Source: Sperchopsis tessellata (Eukaryota; Arthropoda; Insecta; Coleoptera; Hydrophilidae). From it: DNA of 37,885 nt. Position numbers and translations under genes: made by a program. The notes under the pieces were generated by a model, which worked only from the letters and a program-made list of their open reading frames with translations, made no database searches and was not told the DNA's origin. Location: assembly GCA_033557685.1 (NCBI GenBank), contig JAWQRN010000114.1:1-37885 (forward strand), written 5' to 3'. Of the stretch, positions 9,906-21,070 are shown in pieces (position 1 is the stretch's first letter; the number at the start of each line of letters is the position of its first letter).

Positions 9906-10630
9906 CCAAAGGGCAACCAGATTTTCCTAAAGTGAAAGAAGCAATGTGCATAGACTCAGCGGTGTACATATAAGCCAGCAAAGCATTGATAAGAAACCAA
10001 TGTGGATTCCAGTTCTGCGCATGTGCAACTAATGCAAAAGATGTCTAATATTTATGTTGATAAAGGTGGGATTAAAAATACAAATAGAAATTATTAAATA
10101 ATTATTAAGTATATTTAAGCATGGCATCTAATTTAAAACAATAGCAAAGATTGACCGAAAATAATATGGCTAAAAGATGTATAGAAAACAAAAGTATTTT
10201 TCAGATAAACGGCAATAATGACTTAACTTTTGGTTATGGTACCTGCCGTGAAATATAACTTATAAAATAAGAATGACCAGAAAGAAAAGTAATTGTACCT
10301 AGGGTAGAGCGCTTTAAAAAAATAAACCAAAAGCCAATTTTACGTTAAATTTTTTCTATATTTATTTAGAATAGACTCATTATTAGTGATCATCAAATAA
10401 TTATCAGAAATATAGAGGGGAAGGGTCATAAATGTAATGAAGACAAAGACACTGCTTCTTCCACGTTAATATGCGGGACCAACAAAGAACAATGTATTAA
10501 TGAAGCCAACATGGCTTATTAGTAATGTCTTAAGTGTTTGGACGACCGTAGCTATTAAATCAATTGAATTTGTGGAGCATGTCCACCCTCATAGGCTACC
10601 CTAGCCTTTAGTACCTCTACGTATCTTTGT
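9906..10630. other. AT-rich spacer, no gene seen
   Basis: I find no coding motif, repeat pair or element end here. Confidence 0.5.
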
Positions 10631-10951
10631 TTGGCTGCATCGTATACTACTATCTACCTGTCTAGACTTGTTTTGTGTACAATAACAGGTATTTTTTCGA
10701 GTACATCCACCTCCTCGAAGTTACCTGTTATCAAAATTGCTTTTGTTAAAACGTCAGAGCCAGTAAAGGATAACAAAAAAACTGACAGCAATGCACATCC
10801 CTCTTATAGAACTGGTTTTCGGAGGACCCTTGCACACAAAGATAATTTGCACGAAGAAAATACAAATTCCACAAGATCCGTAAAATGTTTTGCTTGTCAA
10901 GTCATCGTGGGGCTTTGCAGAAGGTACAATAAGAAAGCAGTATATTTATAA
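10631..10951 (+). CDS. Unassigned 106-codon open frame
   Basis: The frame has a serine/threonine-rich start (SSTSTSSKLP), then a lysine-rich middle (KTSEPVKDNKKTDSN) and a C-terminal CFACQVIVGLCRRYNKK segment with three cysteines. The frame stays open for several codons upstream of the ATG. I do not recognise a family. It could be a degenerate retroelement gag-like or host-derived fragment, or chance. No Kozak context, splice sites or paralogue in the window support expression. Confidence 0.2.
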   Translation: MAASYTTIYLSRLVLCTITGIFSSTSTSSKLPVIKIAFVKTSEPVKDNKKTDSNAHPSYRTGFRRTLAHKDNLHEENTNSTRSVKCFACQVIVGLCRRYNKKAVYL

Positions 10952-11329
10952 CAATATTGAAAAGGAATTTTGTGTTAAAAGAATACAATGATGTAGAAAG
11001 TTACAGGATGTGATTTTAATTTTTAACACAAATACCAATGTAGTTAATCAAGAAATTAGTACACGACATGGCATATTTTCTATTTTTATGGCATAAACAT
11101 GATTTAACCAGAAACATTTTGCGTTTATCAATGTGTTGAATTTGGTTATTCATTTTTATCCGAAAATGTATAGGATTTATGTTTAAATAAGTATCCTTGC
11201 AATATGTATGTAGGGAGTCTTAGAATAATATACACATAACAAGAAGCCCTTGGTACACTTAAAAAGTTTTTGTACCTTCAAATATATCATATAACCCACA
11301 TATATTAGATATTGAGTGTGACTAAGTCA
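10952..11329. other. AT-rich spacer, no gene seen
   Basis: Nothing recognisable lies between the unassigned open frame and the LINE remnant. Confidence 0.5.
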
Positions 11330-12190
11330 GCATAGAAACGGCGAGCTAACGGACACAATTGACATCTGCAGAGGAGTCCGACAGGGATGTGTTCTCTCAC
11401 CCCTCCTATTTAATTTGTATTTGGAGTGTATCTTCCAGGAGGCACTCGAAGATCTTGAGATGGGAATCAAAGTCAATGGGACATGGATTATCAACATCCG
11501 CTTTGCAGACGATACAGCACTAATTGCTGACAATATAGATGATCTCCAACACCTTATCAGCATAATCGGAGAGCATAGCAAGGGGGCTCAACATTAACAT
11601 CAATAAAACGAAAGATCTAGCGGAAATTGGACTTTCAATGAATTTAAGTAAGACAAAGCTCATGAGCTCGGAAAACATAATGGTGCGGGTGGGTGACGAG
11701 ATTATAGATCAGGTCTATCTGGGCCATAACATCAAATTGGGGAAGGAAAATCAAACTGCCGAAATTAGCAGGCGAACTCAACTAATCTGGGCAGCCACTG
11801 ATAGAAATACAAAGACATTCCAAACAATCTGAAAAGGACGGTTTTTCATACCTGGATACTTTCCATAGTGGCCTACGCAACGGAAACGACGTCACTCACA
11901 GTAAAATTGGCCAATAAACTCCGGATGTTATCACCCGTATAGCAAAATTGAAATGGAGTTGGGCCGGACACATCGCTCGCCAAGATAACTATAGATGGAC
12001 TAAAACTATAACACAGAGACCTTGCCTACATAAACGGAGTGTAGGAAGACCTCAAAGGCGCTGGCTTGATGACATTAAAAGTACAGCTGGAAGAGGGCGG
12101 TATCAATTTGCGCAGGATATATAATCATGGAAAGAGCAAGGGGACACCTACAGCCAGGAGTGGTCTGTGAAGGGCTGCTAAAAAAGAGAA
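11330..12190 (+). mobile_element. Chimeric LINE remnant: RT palm of one clade joined to RTE C-terminus
   Basis: The first part (to about 11612) reads ICRGVRQGCVLSPLLFN, then ALEDLEMGIKVNGTW, then INIRFADDTALIADN with an intact FADD at 11502-11513, ending GLNININKTK after a one-base shift. The second part (from about 11618) reads LSMNLSKTKLM, then VYLGHNIKLGKENQTAEISR. It continues through broken frames to IAKLKWSWAGHIAR (from 11939), GRPQRRWLDDIKS and a terminal QEWS, the classic RTE C-terminus. The INKTK and LSKTK segments are the same RT motif, so it occurs twice across the junction. The GCVLSPLLFN and FADDT palm is not the GD-ISPKLF and FADDIV type of the other RTE copies here. The two halves therefore seem to come from different LINE families. 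Stops throughout make it inactive. Confidence 0.7.
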
Positions 12191-12207
12191 GATTTTTTTT
12201 TGTTACT

Positions 12208-13175
12208 CGTTTTTTTTGCAGTTGTATGTCCTTAGGAATGAATTAAGATAATTCTAATGATATGGAAATTGTTCCTTACAAAATTTGCAACAAAAATTAT
12301 TCTTTGTGTTTTTTTGAAACAATCAACGGTTTTTATAAACGCACGAAGTTAAAATGTATGGTCGGCGCGGAAAAAAAATTGGATTTTCATTTTTTAATTA
12401 TTATCGAGTATGGACAATATAAACAATATTGAACAAATTTTAATGGTTTTCATATATTTATTAAGAAACATTTTTTTTTTGGAAAATATTGTTTGATTTC
12501 ATTTATTGTTATCAAGAATTCATTTACATTAAAAAAGTGAAAAAATGGAGTGTCATGTACTTATCGCATGACAATACATTTTGAAGATAATGAAGAGTTG
12601 GATATGTTGCTGACGGATTATTCCAGGAGCAAGATCTAGAAACCGAAAACAACGCAGCAGATGATGAAAATAATCCTGATAAATAACTAATGATCGATGT
12701 CACACGACTAATCAATGTATGTTGATGACTGAAGAAACTATTTTTCTATCCAAATTTATTTTCCTTTGTTTTTCAAATTTTTTATTTATTTTTTTCTTTT
12801 TTCAAATTTTGATCATAATTTTTTCTTTTTGATGTAATGAATTTCATAATAAATTAAATCAAACAATTTTTTCTTACAAAAAAGTTATATCAATTTCTAA
12901 ATCAATAATTTCTTAATAAATATATGAAAACCATTAAAATTAATTCAACATTGCTAATGTTGTCCATACTCGATAATATTCAAAACATGCCAGTCATAAA
13001 ATTTCAAGGAAAATGATTTTCCAGTCAAAATCTATGGTGTTTTCCAAGCCGATGGTAAATTATAACTTCGCGCGCAAAAAAAATTTGCGTCGATCGTATT
13101 GAAAAAACAAAGAATAATTTTGGTTGCATATTTTATAAGGAACTATTTAATAACTGTAAAAAAAACTTACGCGCT
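12208..13175. mobile_element. Foldback / long-inverted-repeat element, non-autonomous
   Basis: A left arm (about 12208-12548) is matched in inverted orientation by a right arm (about 12812-13175). Shared blocks include TTATCGAGTATGGACAA, TTTTAATGGTTTTCATATAT followed by TTATTAAGAAA, AAAATTATTCTTTGT, and an AATTGTTTGATTT block near the centre. The arms are imperfect, with indels, so this is an old element. The centre (about 12549-12811) has a short acidic open stretch near 12620-12680, too short to assign to a transposase. It starts about 18 bp after the RTE remnant ends. I could not define a target duplication, so the outer limits are approximate. Confidence 0.75.
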
Positions 13176-14957
13176 TCCAAGAAATCAAAAAATCGATTTT
13201 TTCAACATTATGCATATTACGGCTTAAGGAAGCATTTGACGGAAATAATTAATTCCATCTATTTCGATAGGACATCTACATTTACCTACTACCTTTCCTT
13301 TAAAGTTATTTGAGAAAAAACTCTAAAAACAACATTTTAGCATTGGTTTCATCTGGATTTAAGTCAAGCTAATAATTTTGGATTGTGCGATTGGTCCACT
13401 ATTTCAAACTTTTATTATAAATATGATATGAGTTACTTTTAAAGAAAATAACATATCTCACTTCAAATTATTAGTTATTGATAGATTTTCTCCAATTTAT
13501 TAAAATAGTACTGAAATATTTATTAAAATTTGTGTTTTTATCAGCTTATTACTTCTAGATAAACGAAAAATCAAAACCATTTAACTCATTTGTGATGAGC
13601 TACACAAACAATTTGAAACAGGTGTACCAACTAAAATTCCCCAATGTAACAACTGCTAGAGTTTATGGCATTTTTTATGTATAGATAGAGAATGGGCCAT
13701 ACAATAGTTTTGCTATATAATTGTGCGTCGTTGTTAGCCACCATTTAATAATTTTTATTTTAACTCATTTTCGCTTCTTAATTAAGCAACAATTCGTTCA
13801 TTGATGTAAATATGTCTTAAACGTGTGTGCATGGTATGTGAATTCAACGGAAAATAAATATCCAGGAACAGCATTTCAAGTGTTAATTCAAAATTCATCC
13901 AGTTCTCCGAGCATTTAAAAATTCTGTTCAAATATTTTTATCGGTTTTTAAAAATAAAAGTCGTTTCTTAATATGATATTTAATTCATTGCTATTTAACA
14001 TATTTTGAGCAGTAAATTTGTTATTCCAGTCATAAATGGAATTAGAAAATAAAAATAAAGTCTATCCACAGAAAATGCTTCACTCTAATTTGTCATTTTC
14101 TCTTTAAATTCTATATTAATGTTGTATTTTTGTAACATTACGATACATTAAAAAGTAACAAATATGAAATTCTATCCCTAGTATATGTTAGGTAACATTA
14201 TACGGTTATCCGCCATATTTCATATTATATTATTTATGTAGAAGTACAGTATAGTCTGTCAATGTTGTGGCCAGTTCACTACTCTCTACGTAAATGGTAT
14301 ACTCAACAATTTCCTAATGTGCTTTTATATTTACAAAAATATTTAGTTTTCAAAGTGTATCATTTTTGTACCTCTACACAATCGATGTTTGTCCATCCAT
14401 TATTGATAACATAAATCCATGTCCAGATAGAAAACGCTATACAAAACCCTAGTATTAATATTCGATATATCTATGTACATACATTCAACCCACACTTAGC
14501 AGTGGATTTTACTTAACCGTAGGTGAAATTCATTATAAATTCGAAGGGGTTGTTCACCCCAGATCGATGTAAGTTTCACGCAGCATAATATATCCGTCCG
14601 GATTGACAGCATGCGTAAATCCATCATTCTCGTTCACTAGTCATGCCAGTAGATTTGTTGTCTACCAAAAAAATCAATTCCATAGTATAAAGAGTTTCCC
14701 TAGTTGTTCATAAAAGCTAATCCTAACAATAACTTATATATCTATAAAACACCGTTATAACAACCATTTTTTGCCAAAATTATCCGATTATGTGCGGAAG
14801 TTTATACTATACATAGTATAAAGTACATATACTATTTTTCATTAAAATATTCCGCGGTAGAATGCAGATACCCACTTCTGATGAGCCAAAATAATGACGA
14901 AACACTTATCATGTGGGCCATGTAACATTTAAAAATTACAAAGAAAATAGTACTTAC
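13176..14957. other. AT-rich intergenic DNA, no gene seen
   Basis: I see no coding motif, long inverted repeat or tandem repeat. A compact GC-richer island near 14540-14640 shows nothing recognisable. Confidence 0.5.
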
Positions 14958-15123
14958 GTCTTCGCAAATAAAAAACGAAATGTTTAACAAGGTATGCACA
15001 TATTCAAAATTAAACCAAACGTGTAATACTGCGAGATGTTTTGGGATGAACCAACCAACCGTATCCTCTAACAGATAAACTGACACTGATATGAAATTGA
15101 TGAAATAAGTTACTAACGCCTTC
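14958..15123 (-). CDS. Candidate internal exon of unknown gene
   Basis: On the minus strand, a TTTTCTCTAG acceptor ends at 15124 and a GAC|GTAAGTACT donor begins at 14957. The 166 bases between them are open in one frame, giving 55 codons after one leading base (entry phase 2, exit phase 0). The peptide is hydrophobic and aromatic-rich, including YFINFISVSVYLLEDTVGW and a later NISFFICED, and could hold a membrane segment. I do not recognise a family, and no neighbouring exon in a compatible phase is evident. In AT-rich DNA such a combination can arise by chance, so this is only a candidate. Confidence 0.25.
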
Positions 15124-16839
15124 CTAGAGAAAATTGCGATTTGGCCTCAATCGTGTTTTTATGACTTTAAATCTAATTATTATTTTAATTAGGATGTTCC
15201 CAAAAATCACGACGAAAACCTGATAATACCAAACACTGAATGTTTTGACTATTAGCTGGAAACTGTCAGTAGTAGCAGATGTTCGCAGTTTGCGATAGGA
15301 CATGTCTGTGTAACGTGAAAAGGTCAAGCTGATGGAGAAAAATAAATAAACATCATTTGGAGATAAACTGGGAATGCACATAATTACAGTTTCCTTTCAA
15401 ACTAAAATGCCCAAAGAGTTTATGTAAACACATCGATTTAGTAATAGCTAAAGCTAAAACGCACTTAGGTTTTTTATAATTAGAAATTAGACATTAAAAT
15501 TTTATAATCTAAACATACTTTAGACTTACGTCAACAAAAGGAACTTTAAATATAAAAGACAAAATATTTCACCACATATTTTCAGTTATCTGCCGATGAT
15601 AGAAGAAATGTGGAAAGTGGAAACAGGCACTTACTTAAACTGCGACATAACAATAGCGCTGCCTAGTACAATACCTTAGTGGAAATGCAAACTATACACC
15701 CCCATTTGACAGGATGCTACACTTTAAAACTGCTCCATAGGCGCACCTTATTGACCAAACATTTGTCACAAGCGGTAAATCTAATAGTGTTTTCGTTTAA
15801 TAGAAAATATACACGCAGTGGATGTGGTGATGATCAAATATGTATTCGTACGTGGGTTACAGCTAATTACTAACAGAGCAGTGCTGATGACAGAAACACG
15901 TGTCCATTGCAATTTTGGCTTGTTCCCATATTTTTCGATGCATGTTTGATTTCTGAATTTTATATTAACTTAGACGCTTTGATCGAGATTTGATTAAATT
16001 AATTTTCAATATAATAACACTATTGAGCTATTCATACTTATAATAAAATATGAATTACAAATTTTACCAAAAAAATACATGAAAACAAGTTTGAAATCGT
16101 AAGTAAGCCCTACTCCGCAGAAGAAAAGCATCAGCTACTCTAAAATCAAAAAAACTGAACTGTACTATAGCTGAAAAAGTAAGTAAAAGATATATTATTA
16201 TTTTGACATGTAGTTGGTCAAGTATACATACGTAAAACTACAATACATTTAATAAATAAATTAAACACCTAATAATTAAAACAAAGATAAACAAATCAAA
16301 TTATAATATAAAAAACTAATTCTAGAGAAATAAATTACTAGTACGGACAATGTTTAAAATTTCCCACCCTCGAAATAAAATAAACATGGATAGTAAATGT
16401 GCTGATTTGAACCAGTCTACATTGCTTTTATAGTTGAACACAACAGTTATGAATTCGTCAATATGCCAAGAGCCTTGAGTATGCTATAGTTAATACGGCG
16501 TCTTTTCTTCGGTTTACTAGTCTTACGATTATTTTTTCTCTCTCTATTATCTCAGTATTGAACCACCTTACAGATTGAAATGCTGTGTTTGGCACAATGG
16601 GCACTAATAAGTATTATACAAAATTAATTTAATTCGGAGTTCTTGCCTTTTCATTTACGGTTTCCACCGACATCTGGCTTCTTAAATCTGGTGCCATTTT
16701 AAAGATGTTTTAATGTGTCACTTCGAAGTTTACTTTTTTGTTGTCAGTCACTGTTTTCCTGTTTCTTTCTGTTTGGTTTGCGAACAACTGAGATTGTAAC
16801 AAAGACAGGTAATAATGTTTTCCTAAATTTTTGTTCCAA
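15124..16839. other. AT-rich intergenic DNA, no firm gene
   Basis: An 85-codon minus-strand frame (15124-15381) ends at the acceptor of the candidate exon and would be intronic if that exon is real. Further donor-like GTAAGT strings on the minus strand at about 15530 and 15613 have no open exon attached to them. I recognise nothing else. Confidence 0.45.
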
Positions 16840-17137
16840 CACTTGTTTATTTAACGTCGGTCTATTTCCGCTGCTATGACCAATCGCCGACGCCAGGGAT
16901 TAGGCTCCCACACCTGAAAATTTTTCCGCATTCAGTATTCCAACTGGAAATGAGTTAATTTACGTGCACGTGGTCTTCATTTACCTATAATACACGGGAC
17001 CCACACTTTTACGTCCCTCCCGGAAGAGGTGCACCATAAAGACTTTTACTTAATCACAAAAAACCGGGCGCCTCTCGAACTCGAGATCCCACGCTTAGTA
17101 GTAGTCTAGTACTTAGCCATTGAGCTAACGAGACAGC
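16840..17137 (-). mobile_element. tRNA-derived SINE, copy A (most complete)
   Basis: Read on the minus strand, it begins GCTGTCTCGTTAGCTCAATG. The A-box-like TAGCTCAATGGCTAAGTACT lies at about 17110-17129, and a B-box-like GAGTTCGAGAG at 17072-17082. This is the pol III promoter arrangement of a tRNA head. The body carries TCCCGGGAGGGACG-like and GGGAGCCTAATCCCTGGCG blocks. It ends with CGATTGGTCATAGCAGCGG and a short TTAAATAAACAAG tail near 16842. About 300 bp is normal for an insect SINE. Copies B and C share head, core and tail. Confidence 0.85.
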
Positions 17138-18227
17138 TCACAGAATACTTCTAGGCTAATTTATTCAGCCGAAAAAGATTCAATTTAAGTGAATTTAAAC
17201 GAAGACAAATTTCATGTTGACACGTCAAAAGTGATCACTAAACCATGTAATGTCAGTGTATTATTGAAGCCATTATCCGTTTCTTAAGTGCTTCATAGAT
17301 CGACCATTTTTTTCTTATTTATCATCTGTGCATCAACCATGCATGACCTCTATAATATCACAATCAACTGAATAATCAATTAGCGACTAATGATGCTAAA
17401 ATCATGTAGTTAAAATTTCATTAAGTATAACGTGTACCTTCCAGCGTATGTTATTAACAAAAATAGCCTTAACGGCAACGGAAACTAAATGGAAATTAAT
17501 GGATTTTGAATTGAGATCGGACTGCGTAAAATTCGTATGCGCATTTTGACTAATTTAAATTAAATTTATTACGAAAACAGTCAATTTCACTCAGACGTGT
17601 TTGTTCGGTCTCCACGAATTAGCGTAGATTACATTAAAAATAGAAATGAAAGTTACCAACGCTGTAATTTGCAGCTTTTCCGTTCTAGAAATCCAGTTTG
17701 ACGAGAAACAAAGCCTGAAATAATTAGTTTTCATAAGAACGCGTACGTGTTTAAAATTACTATATGCCATCTTTTCTTTAGGTAAAATTTATAAAAAATT
17801 GTGTATCCTCGGACGATCGTAAGCTTCCTTCCTCAGAGAAGAAGTTTATTTAAAGAGAAAATTATGAATTAATTCCTGAAGGTGTGGTTTCCCTTTCGAC
17901 TATACGTTTGTTTAATGGAATGACCGCAAAAGATGATTGAATGAATTTCAACATTAATTTGCGAACTACGTGTAACATAAAGTTCCATACATATATTGAT
18001 TGACTTACAGAATGCACTAGAAAAAAGTCGTTTTCCAAATACAGAATGAATGACGTAAATTAACGTCTCAAAGAATACTATCAAATCAGCAGCGCAACCT
18101 GCCTCAAAAACCTCTTCGCGTAGCTTTTTTTTATCTTGGTATCTAAGCTTGCGACACACTACATGTTTCCAATTTCATATATAATGGGTTCAACCACAAA
18201 ATTTACGCGGGGGCTATTTCCCAAGAA
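17138..18227. other. AT-rich spacer, no gene recognised
   Basis: A 96-codon minus-strand frame at 17869-18159 begins with a charged stretch (KKKLREEVFEAGC) and then becomes hydrophobic. I cannot assign it. No repeat boundary was seen. Confidence 0.45.
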
Positions 18228-18470
18228 GCCGTCTCGTTAGCTTAGTGGTTAAGTACTAGGCTACTAAGCGTGGAGTCGTTGTGATTAGGAGCTCGTCTTC
18301 CGGGAGGGACGTAACACTGTGTCCCGTGTATGGTAGGTAAATGAAGATCACGTGCAATTCCAGTTGGAGCACTGTATACGACAAAATTCCCATGTGTGGG
18401 AGCCTAATCCCTGGCGCCGGTGATTGGCCATAGCAACGGAAGTAGACCGAATTTATATAAATAAACAAAC
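18228..18470 (+). mobile_element. tRNA-derived SINE, copy B
   Basis: This is the same family as copy A, in the opposite orientation. The A-box-like TAGCTTAGTGGTTAAGTACT is at 18238-18257. The B-box region is decayed. The TTCCGGGAGGGACGTAA block, GGGAGCCTAATCCCTGGCG, GATTGGCCATAGCAACGG and the ATAAATAAACAAAC tail are all present in order. It is about 55 bp shorter than copy A, with most of the loss between the tRNA head and the core. The open frame on the other strand (18256-18627) only crosses this SINE. Confidence 0.85.
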
Positions 18471-18602
18471 TATTTCCGAAAACGCAAAGGAAGTGGCTGG
18501 CATAATGACGGTAAATATACAAAATTATCCGATTATAGTTTTTTCGGTATACTAAAAGTTTGCAGGACTCGTTCGAATACATGTCGCCGTTGATAAAAGC
18601 CA

Positions 18603-18743
18603 AGCCTATTTCCGCTGCTATGGCCAATCACCGGACTAGTATATAACACTTGAAACTGTTGCTGTACTTCCACTGGAATTGAGGCCCTGCAACGTGAACA
18701 TAGACTTACTAGCTTGGTACATAGCCATTAAGCTACTGAGGCG
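18603..18743 (-). mobile_element. tRNA-derived SINE, copy C (internally deleted)
   Basis: On the minus strand it starts at about 18743 with CTCAGTAGCTTAATGGCTA (tRNA head) and ends with CGGTGATTGGCCATAGCAGC and GGAAATAGGC at about 18603. The central core found in copies A and B is missing or replaced. It faces copy B tail to tail across about 130 bp. Confidence 0.75.
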
Positions 18744-19099
18744 GTATATATAAGACATCAAGCTTTCCTGAAAAGATGCGAGTGGTGTGATTACAAGCAA
18801 CGCAACGTTTAGGAGCGATGTCCAGCCCAAATCTACAAGATCACATTGTTCGCTCGATCATGACATACGCCCGATCCTCCTGGAGATATGCCGCAAAACC
18901 CCCACTTTAGTCACTTCAAAGTACAAAACAAGGTATTGGGCAGCAGATCACGTATTCTCCTTTTTTTGTAAGAATTACAAATTTTAACATGAACTGACTG
19001 CTGAAGATTAAAAACAACTTCCATGGCTAATGCAACTACTTTGTGTGAAAAAAAAAACTATGAGTTGTTTTTACATTTGCCTAGGTCCACAAATTCAAA
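18744..19099. other. Spacer, nothing recognised
   Basis: A 66-codon plus-strand frame at 18787-18987 (basic, HCSLDHDIRP) matches no family I know. Confidence 0.45.
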
Positions 19100-19440
19100 A
19101 AGCTACGCAAGGATTTCATTCTTGAGCTCTAAATATATAAACGATGCACAAATTGAAAGCGTAAGCTCTGTGAGACTCATATTATTGGTCACTTGCCATA
19201 TTGTTGTATTATTTATGACTCCAGTGTCTTCCGATTCGTATAGGATTCAGAAAGTTCAGAACTCTCATCTTTTTGGCATTAGCCGTCGTACACATATATC
19301 GTATGCTTTGAGTAGGTTTAATTTGTCATTTACTATAAATATGGAGGAAGGAGGCAGCATTATGCCTGTTTCTCACATAGACTCCTCGATATTTATATCA
19401 CCGATTTCATACTTTGTATAGACGTACACAACTTGATGTT
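19100..19440 (+). mobile_element. CR1/Jockey-group LINE fragment, RT C-terminal region
   Basis: Frames give ETHIIGHLPYCCIIYDSSV, then RIQKVQNSHLFGISRRTHIS (19239 on), then YALSRFN. In CR1/Jockey-group LINEs the region after RT reads LVLSHFNY...IYG, then RIQKVQNSCLRFI-GIRRRDHIS-AL, so the order and motifs fit. A long frame (19023-19421) covers part of it but changes frame relative to the upstream motif. The catalytic RT domain and both ends are missing. The tail (about 19440-19500) is T/A-rich and may be remaining 3' UTR. The fragment at 30760-31740 has the same motif and is probably a related element. Confidence 0.7.
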
Positions 19441-20299
19441 ATTACATTTTTATTAATATGCATTATGTTTTAATAAAGAATTGTTTTATTGTATCAAAAA
19501 TGTTGTTTCTTTGGTTTACGCTATAAGAAAGTCTCATAGGACTCACTATGTACACTAATGATAGGAATTGTGGCCTGGGTGGAAGAAGATATGCAGGGAT
19601 AATTTTTTTGTGTAGATCTATGTACTAACACAGTATGTATAATCTTCTGTCAATAATGGATTATTATTATTAAAATTTGTTAATATTAGCACTTTCAAAG
19701 AGCATAGAACATACGAAGTTTATAAATTTTAGCCTGGGTGTGACATAAAATTAAATGTCATGTAAGTGGTGCATAATTACACGCTCAATATATAGATTCA
19801 CTGAATGAAGTTTAAAGCTTAAACGAGATGCAGATTTATATCGTACAAAAGCAGGTACTCCATTTACACGGGGATAATGAAAAAGAATAGACATGCCGGC
19901 AAAACCAAATCCCTAAGCATCAATATATCTCACGTTCTCGTCAAATGGTGCTAAGTGTAGTAAGACGAATCTATAAATTCTAGATTAGAATGGCAATTCT
20001 ATCTGGCTTTATTTTGGCATAAACAAATGTTATTTAAACGAGTATTTTAAAATAAGCAATACAAAGTTGGAATCCTATGATGGGTGTCGAACTTTAGGAA
20101 TCTTTACATTGTGTTTTCTTTATTCCTTTGTAAGCAACAGTATCAGTTTAGAATAACACAAATATAATAGTAGAACAAAAACTGGAAAGACTCTGGCCAT
20201 AGAACTCTATAAGAAATCTATAAATTTAAGATTCACTTTGTATGGCCTCAAGTTCTAGACTTTTGCCTCTTAAATTAAAATATATACCAAGACAGAAAG
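19441..20299. other. AT-rich spacer, no gene seen
   Basis: I find no coding motif or repeat. TAATAAAG-like strings near 19472 may belong to the LINE 3' end just upstream. Confidence 0.5.
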
Positions 20300-20511
20300 C
20301 ATTCCTGCATAGAAAAAATGGCGTAATATCGGGCAATGCAAGTTGTAGTGAACGTGTAGGAGTTCCAAGAAAATGTTATGCTTCGGTTTTTGAAATTATT
20401 TCGGACATGTTTATTATTCCTGTATTAGATAGTATAACACAAGGGTTGGGGCCTAGTTACCAGATATTTGTAGCATATAAAAAAGAATTTCTGCCCTTAC
20501 AGTTTCTATAG
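20300..20511 (+). pseudogene. Possible hAT-family transposase fragment
   Basis: An 89-codon frame starting at 20242 reads VGVPRKCYASVFEIISDMF and then IIPVLDSITQGLGPSYQIF in its second half. hAT transposases of the 52-kDa-repressor (P52rIPK/ZMYM-like) group have a VPR segment followed by Y--S-FIP-LDS-I--L--RF, and the spacing here is similar. The match is by eye, short, and lacks the BED/THAP finger, DDE residues and dimerisation block, so it could be coincidence. No terminal repeats or target duplication were found around it. Confidence 0.4.
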
Positions 20512-21070
20512 TCTGGACCTCGATGGCATCGATTTATCGTATCACAATGGGATCAATGGCTTTTTTAATATTTTATTTAAGATTAATTACATACATGTAT
20601 ATATATATATATAGATATTCTTATTTTATTTTATAATCAACTGTAAAGCTGAGCAAGACCATACCATCAATGTCGAAGCCGCCAATGCGTTTGCTTGGAC
20701 AATTTGTATTTGTGGAAATTTGTGGAGTTATTGTAACATCAACCACGATTATGGTGTTTATCTCCTAATACATTAAAAATCCCTGAATCAAAGACGCTTG
20801 TAGGAAATGTAGAGCAACATTTACAATAAACTATGTTTGCCAGGAGAAAAACTGGTGTTAAAAAAGAGCACCAAATGTCATATTACTGAAATATATTCTG
20901 TCAAGATTAAGGAAAATTTTTATTTTATTCTGATTATTGGACATATTCAACACAACTGTTCACCTCAACTGTCCATTTAACCAGGAAAAAGTCCGAAGAA
21001 AGAGTGCGTCTTCCTTGCAGCAGTAAATAAAAGGTTGAAAATGTTAAGAACATAACCAGAAATTATTAAC
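20512..21070. other. AT-rich spacer with short TA microsatellite
   Basis: A short (TA)n run lies at about 20597-20611. No gene or element end is recognised otherwise. Confidence 0.6.

Noticed and set aside
15520..15640. GTAAGT donor strings on the minus strand as further exons next to the candidate at 14958
   Set aside because: Sequence upstream of the 15530 donor has stops in all three frames after a nearby AG; no open exon can be built.
18256..18627. 123-codon minus-strand open frame as a gene
   Set aside because: It runs antisense through SINE copy B and the spacer; the SINE explains most of its length.
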